DNA of 64,000 nt from contig NC_133653.1 of NCBI RefSeq assembly GCF_009905375.1, positions 64,267,414 through 64,331,413 on the forward strand, in the 5' to 3' direction. The DNA comes from Apium graveolens (taxonomy: Eukaryota; Streptophyta; Magnoliopsida; Apiales; Apiaceae). Of the stretch, positions 58,060 to 64,000 are shown one piece after another. Every line of letters begins with the position of its first letter. The stretch's first letter is position 1. The notes beneath the pieces were generated by a model. The model was not told the origin of the DNA and searched no databases. It saw only the letters and a program-made list of their open reading frames with translations. The position numbers and the translations under genes were made by a program.

Positions 58060-58180
58060 CATTGTGTGCAGGGCAAGTGAAGAAAGTAATATGGATCATA
58101 GACAGTGGGTGTATCAGGAATATGACTAGTGGTAAAGCCCTGCTATCATAATTTGAGGAGAAAGCTGGCCCATTTGTGAC
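58060..58180 (+). pseudogene. element E protease, N-terminal fragment
   Basis: VIWIIDSGCIRNMTSGKALLS, an intact DSGC active site, then a stop and FEEKAGPFVT, cut by element D at 58181. Confidence 0.8.
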
Positions 58181-59210
58181 TGTTAGTCCCTAATAATGCA
58201 ACAAGAATTACAGAAGGGGGTTGAATGGAATTCTTGAAACTTTTTCAGAATTATAAAATGTTCTAACTTAAAATATATATGACAGTGTTTTGATTTGCAA
58301 AGTGCGGAATGACAAGTTAAATATGAATCAAAACACAAAGTAATAAAAACACAAGTCTTTAAAACTTTCTGGTGGATTTGAATGTATCCACCAGATATAT
58401 ATATATCAAGAGAACTCTGTGAAGCTTGGATAGCTCACAACTGCTTACACATAAGAACAACTAAACTTACAGAGAAATGCTAAGGATACAGCTTACAATT
58501 ATTTCTCTGAGAATTTTCTTGCTTAATCTTCTTGTTGTTCTATTTGCTACTCTTGGTTTATATATCACCAAGATTACACAGTAATAAGACAAGATAATAA
58601 AATAAAACCTATCAAGTCTAATACTATACTGCTCCATTACTCTATTCCAGCATCTTTGAATATCTTCATAATAGCATGGAAATGGAAATGCTTATTTGTT
58701 CTCAAAAACCCAATTGAATAGGCTTCCACATTCCTTTTGCATACACTCGACGCATGTGACTGTGTTGTCACTTTCATCAGATGTTTACATTGATTATCCG
58801 TCGGGTACACGATCATCCGTCGGGTTGCCTTGTTGATCATCCGTCGAGTAGCTTTCTTGTTCATCCGTTGGGTAGCTATTTGGCACTAGACTTCATTTCA
58901 TTTATGCAGAATTACAAGACATCATCTATGTACAATTAATCAACCTATTCTGTATATCTAATTAAAGTCAACATGACTTATATGCTACTTATAGAATCTA
59001 AACAAAGGTGTTTACAGAGATGTGCTACATGACCTATTGTTACACAAGCTACTCACTCGATGGATGTCAAATTATCATCCATCGGGACTATATTGAGTCA
59101 TCCGTCGGGACTATATTTGCTTATCCGTCAAGTGCTACATATTTCACTAAGTTAAATCTACTAAGGTGTTTTGTTAATGAAATCATCAAGTTCACAACAT
59201 ATTCACAACA
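58181..59210 (-). repeat. 3' LTR of element D
   Basis: 1030 bp, clearly homologous to the Copia-1 LTR but more diverged. TATA box near 58557-58566 (minus). CGACGGAT motifs near 58747, 58795, 58814, 58839, 58862, 59060, 59078, 59100 and 59123. Confidence 0.92.
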
Positions 59211-59224
59211 ATCTCCCCCAATTT
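59211..59224 (-). other. polypurine tract of element D
   Basis: Minus strand AAATTGGGGGAGAT next to the LTR. Confidence 0.85.
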
Positions 59225-59398
59225 ATGTCTACTAGAATTGTAGCCATAAATTAAGAGAAACTTGATGATAACAAAACACCCTAAAAATGCAAATTTAAAT
59301 GGAAGTAGATAAAATTGTAAAGTGCTGCAATTGACAAAATGTACAAAGATTTTCTCACAGTCATTTTCAAGGTGCTCCTCTAGCCTGAGCTGATTAAT

Positions 59399-62300
59399 CT
59401 ATTTCCTTGAAGAGTTATTTTCTTCTATCTGATTTTGGAGCTGTCTGTGGAATTCCATTTCATCAGATTCTGAGAGATTTAGAATTTCTTGCATTTCCAA
59501 AAGAGTCTCATTGCTAGAGATGCTCAATTGGTCTTCTAATCTGAAGAATCTTCTAACTCCTTTATTATCCATGAATTCCATCAGTCAGTAGGGCCTTAGA
59601 TGCACTCTACTCCCTGTGTAAGGAATAGTTAGAGTCTTTGGGAGTGCATCTTTAGCTCTAATACTCCTCAGTTCTTCAATCTTCTTTAGAACAAGTCTTC
59701 TAGCTGTCACATTGAATCCAAAGTTCTTCTTGAAGGATGAATAAACCTTTATTAGCACAGATTGGCTCTCTTGAAGGATCCTATGAAGTGGCCACTGTAT
59801 CTCTTTTCCTCCCTTGTACTTGAATACTAACCTTTCAGGTAGATTCCTGTAAGCATCAATCCCTCTAACTTCTTCCGGTTCATCTAGATAGAGGTTTAAA
59901 TATGAGAATTCCTTGATGTCACAGATGTACATGATGTCTCCCTTGTTGACTTTGGTTTGAGCTTTGGTTAAGGACTTGGATATGAGAGTTGAGGGCTTCA
60001 CTTTCTTGACTGCTCTGGTCTTTGTCTTATTTGGCTTCATGAAGTGAGGTAGATTGAGTTCAGGTATTGGTAGACTATCCCAGTCTATTGGCTCATCCTT
60101 TGGAATGATAGGTTTACCATGAAAATTATTGGATGGATCTATCTTGAATTCTTCATGTGCCACAGAGGGCATGGATGTTTGAGTTGTTGCAGATGTACAC
60201 TTTTTGGAAACTGATCTTCCAATTCCTTTTTATCAAAATCCACTTTTCTTTTTGCATGAAGTTTGTATCTAAAACTTTTTCTCTGCTGTGATTCTTCTTG
60301 TATTTTCAGTTCCTTAGATTCAGTGGTTTCAGATGATTGTTCAGGAATTTGTTGTGTAGGTTTTACAGCTTGCAGCTTGGCCAAGATAGCAGCTTGTTCC
60401 TTCTTTTGTTTGACCTTTTTAGCATCTAGAGCAGCTTGTTTCTTTTCTTGCTTCAATCTTGCCTTTTCTTCTCTCTTTGCTTTAGCAAATTGAGGGTGTC
60501 CAGCTACCACACAAATTTCCTTACCATTCCTGAAAACCTTAGCAATTCTTTTTTTCAATACTGAATCAGCTGGATCCTTATAGAATGCAATAGATCTTGA
60601 CAGCAGTTTCTTCTCATCAGGCTTTGGTGTCTCATACACTGTGTCCAAAGGATTCTTTAGAGAATATTTAGGATAGTTCACCTTTGGTTTCAGAATTAGC
60701 TCAGCCTTTGGAGATTTGATGCAGGATGGTTGTCCTCTTTCCAGATAATTCATGCTCATATCATTCACATAGATTTTCCTGACTTAAGAGTGATGAATGG
60801 CTGATTTTTCTGGCTTCTTTGCTAGCCCAAACCTCTTTTAAATGTCCTTATCAATTTTCTCCCAGTTGATTGGGCTCAACTGCTTCTTTTCAGCTGCTCT
60901 TAATGAGGCTGCTGCTTCATTAATCAGATCAATGATGTATGTAGTTGGTGGCTTGGTGAAAGCAATTGTAGGCACAATTACTTTGCTAACTTGAATATTG
61001 AGATGTTTCTCCCCCTCACTTGATCCTTTCTCCCGCTTTTTGTTATCATCAAGTTGTGTGGGAGGGAATTGAGCAGCCACCAACTGTTGGAGTAGTGCAG
61101 TCTGAGCTTCTTGATTGTTAAGTATCTTGGCCATTGACTTCTCTACAGCAGATAGTCTTGAGTCCATGGCCTCAACTTTTCTATTTAGATCAGCCTCCTT
61201 CCTTAGCTTTTGAGCAATTTCAGTCATGGTGGTTGCAGGGAGTCTAGCATCCATCCTTTCTATAACATCTTGCTTGACTTCAGAAATTTCCCGCTTGATG
61301 GCATCCACACTCTGACTGTGTTGGAGGACTTGAATTTTATGCAGCTGGAGTGCTTCAAGATGTGTTGTGAGTAGCTTCTTTGTGCTAGCATTGGAAGATG
61401 CCTGAATGGCTGCTTGGGTGTCATGAATTAGATTCAATAGAGTTGATTATAAATATGAGTAGGAACTTCTTTTGTAAGCATCCAGGCAGGAACATCTGCA
61501 TCTCCCCCTATGTCCATGCTATCTTCCTCATCATCCCCATCAGCATCATCAAAAGAAGCTTCATCCAGTTCAAAATCACTGCCAATATTGGATGGCATAG
61601 CAGTGATTGCATCCTTTGCTCTTTGTAAAGATTATGTAGTATACACCAAGTTTAGCAATCTTTCAGCCTCCTCATTGCCCTGTACAGCTAGAGTTTGGTA
61701 AGCTGTCATAGGGTGAGTAAATGTCTCAGCATCCAGGGAAATGGAATCTATAACAGCTTGATATTCTTGTTGAAATAGTCTTTCCCTTTCTGCATCATTG
61801 ACATTCATTGACTCACTTGCAATGGTTTCCATCCTATCACTCTTGTACATGCATTTGTCTCTTGATCTCTCTTTTGTTGCATCAAGGTCTCACCTTGGCT
61901 CCCCACCCTCACACCCTCACCTTCACCATCTAAGGTGGGACTCCTCACACTCACTTTTGCCAATCCTGAAGAAATGGATTGTATTTGTTCACTCTTTTCC
62001 TCTCCTTTTTCCTGGGAGCAACCCAGACTCTCACTCATTTCACTCCCTTCCCTCAATCCTAGGAGTGATTGCACTACTACTAAGTCATCTGCACTTATAA
62101 TAATTTATGAAATTTGAAGCTGTGCAGAGACTCTCGACAGATAAGGGATATCCGTCGGGTTAGTAGTTTGACTATCTAACGGATAACTGCTGTTAAGCTT
62201 ATCCGTCGGGATACAATCACTACTCGACGGATGAACAATATCCATCGAGTGAGTAGAAATGAATGAGTTTGGAGTGGAAACTATTGTGGACTCTGTGCAG

Positions 62301-63894
62301 ATTGATGAGAATTTTGGCACAGATGTCTCAACAGTTTCAGAAAGAAATGGCAAGTGAGCCAACAAATAATCTAGAAGATGATGCTCACTTGCTTGGATTT
62401 TTGGCTTCTCCAAGAGAGTTAAAGATGGAGAATTTGGAAGTTATGTGTTTATCATGTCAACATCCAAAGAGTGTGTGGGAGAATTTGGTGTTTCAGGGGC
62501 TTCAATTGTTAGAGATTTTGGCTGTGACTCCACATTTATTGGAGCCACATCAACCTGACTTTGAGAAGGTGCAGTGACCGTGTCTTTAGCACCAGTTTGC
62601 ACAGTGTGTGAACCCTGTGCATCACCAAGGGTCTTTGATTTTTTCTTTCTAGTGTAAGTTTGGGGTGAGCTTGTGTCCCTTACCCTTTTGGCCTGTGTTA
62701 TTGGTTGAGAGCTTTGTTCAATAGTCACATCCTTTTGGGAGGATGCAACCAGTAGTGAGCTTATATCCTTATTAAGCACTGTAGTTTGTTGGGAAACTGC
62801 AGTGTGGCTAGGCTGGGAAACACTCACCTCTCCAACCTTATCCTTAGGGTTTCTTTGATGTTCACCCTGTCCCTCACCTTTCTTACCCACCTTCACACTC
62901 CCCTCTTTAGGTTTTGTGGATTTTACAACTGAAATCTTTTGAGAGACACCAGAGGGGGCTTTCTTTGTCTTTGTTTTTGAAATTTTGGGTTTGGCAGCTT
63001 GGGTAAGCAATTGTTGGGTCAATGATACAGTTGCCATAGCTACACTAGAATGCAAAGAAGTTTGTGAGGCTGGAAGAGTAGAGATAGTTGAACTTACCTC
63101 ACTTACCTGAGGTGCCTCCATAACTGAAAAATAGAAGAGTGGCACTTCTTTGTGATGGTTTGCCCTGTTCAAATCTGCAATGATTCTCCTTTCTTGAACC
63201 CAAAAATCTAATTTGTTGGTTGGGTTCTCAAGCACAATATCCTCAGAGAGGTGGTTAGCAAGCATCATTAAAAATCTAGCATAGTAAACATTTTTACCCC
63301 TCTTATTTAGCTCCCCTAACTTAAATCCCAACTCAAATATGACAAGATCACTAAAGTTGAAAATTTTATCAGTTACTAGCATGTAAAGCATGTAAGCATA
63401 GAGATATTAACTAAATCAAAATTGCTAATTTTACCAGAAAATACCTTAGTAACTACATCACACAGATAACTCCACTCCTTCCTAAGAGCCAATCTCCTAA
63501 TCCTACTTAATTTAGAAGTAGAGAGTGCATAGTCCATGGAATTAAGCATATTAACAATGTCAGTGTCTGTGTGTGGAGAAGTTACAGTATTATCAGGAAT
63601 TTTGAAACATGCTTTAACAATATCATTATTAACACAGAATTCCTTACCTTTAATAGTGAAAGTGATAGTCTTATCAGTTGAGTTGTATGTTGCAGTCGTC
63701 CATATTTCTTCAACAACCTCACAGTAGATGGTGGGTGATTCCAGCATGGCATAGTTGAGCTTGCAGTTCTTCACAAAATCCATCATTTTGTGGTAGTCGC
63801 TAGACTGCTGAATCCCCTTGTTCACTAAGGCCGTGAAGTTGTTCTTCTCATAGATAAATCCAGTTTGAGACATGATCTTGACGACTGGTGCCAT
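59399..63894 (-). pseudogene. extra ORF of element D (complete length, broken)
   Basis: Starts MAPVVKIMSQTGFIYEKNN at 63894 and ends QIEENNSSRK at 59399, about 4.5 kb. Pieces: 63894-63376, 63391-62441, 62413-62105, 62074-61805, 61850-61632, 61437-60838, 60768-60139, 60172-59585 and 59581-59399, with short frameshifts between them. Domain order as in Copia-1: N-terminal conserved domain (EEIWTTATYN, KACFKIPDN), LGFKLGELNKRGKNVYYARF, Ser/Thr/Lys-rich middle, three motif hairpins (62134-62250), coiled coil (61437-60838), basic helix (KAKREEKARLKQEKKQ), and C-terminal RLVLKKIEELRS/IPYTG. Stops differ from the other copies, which supports one ancestral ORF. Confidence 0.85.
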
Positions 63895-64000
63895 TATTAT
63901 AGAGTGAAAATTGCAGAGAGAGATGATAATTGCTTTTGAAAAAGATAGAAGTTAGAGCAGATGATTTGAGAATGATAAAAGAAAAGTAGTGAAAATGAGT

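Larger units (their letters stand above)
54135..58180 (+). mobile_element. element E: SIRE-like Copia, 5' part, interrupted by element D
   Basis: 5' LTR 54135-55622, Met-tRNA primer site, gag, second gag part and the protease start; cut at 58180 by the LTR of element D. The remainder lies beyond the window. GATAA at 54130-54134 would be the left target duplication. Confidence 0.85.
58181..64000 (-). mobile_element. element D: SIRE-like Copia, 3' part, runs off the window
   Basis: 3' LTR 58181-59210 (TGTTAGTCCC to CACAACA), polypurine tract 59211-59224, extra ORF 59399-63894, then the start of the upstream noncoding region. Gag and pol lie beyond 64000. GTGAC at 58176-58180 would be the left target duplication. 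Confidence 0.88.

Overview
This window is plant nuclear DNA made almost entirely of nested LTR retrotransposons. I see no host gene, tRNA or rRNA. The elements are Ty1/Copia of SIRE/Maximus type (initiator-Met tRNA primer site, LTRs near 1-1.5 kb, a very long extra ORF after pol), one shorter Ty1/Copia, and Ty3/Gypsy elements of Athila type (tRNA-Asp-like primer site, Athila gag/protease/RT, env-like ORF3). This points to a flowering plant, probably a eudicot with a repeat-rich genome; the species cannot be read from the sequence. Every coding region found is broken.

Layout. (1) 1-27740: an Athila tandem. The 3' part of a first Athila (1-235 and 19586-20781) runs into an LTR (20782-22226) that also starts a second, internally deleted Athila, which ends in a third LTR (26296-27740). 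SIRE-like Copia-1 (236-19585, minus) sits in the first Athila with a GAAAA target duplication, and Copia-2 (5595-12078, minus) sits in Copia-1 with a CATAA duplication. (2) 27897-50971: a 5'-truncated SIRE-like relic F (plus). Its 3' LTR is split by Athila C (31746-50706, minus, AGCAG duplication). Athila C contains Athila B (31762-42813, plus, GAACA duplication, only 16 bp inside C's LTR) and a solo LTR (47238-48568, AGATT duplication). (3) 50972-54134: tandem repeats, AT-rich DNA and two Helitron-like elements. (4) 54135-64000: SIRE-like element E (plus), interrupted in its protease by SIRE-like element D (minus), which runs off the window.

The strongest new signal is in cis sequences. All Athila LTRs carry four GC-rich blocks spaced about 20/20/20 or 20/31/21 bp, ending about 70 bp upstream of a TATA box. 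In Athila B a second four-block array plus TATA box lies just upstream of the env-like ORF3. The SIRE-like elements carry arrays of a different motif (core CGACGGAT, period about 22-23 bp) upstream of the LTR TATA box, and Copia-1 has another cluster plus TATA-like sequence just upstream of its extra ORF. Two unrelated lineages therefore appear to have placed an LTR-type promoter in front of their third ORF. The same Copia motif also occurs inside coding sequence with a 24-bp period, which preserves the reading frame. The Athila 3' noncoding region also contains two hairpins whose stems show compensatory changes between families.
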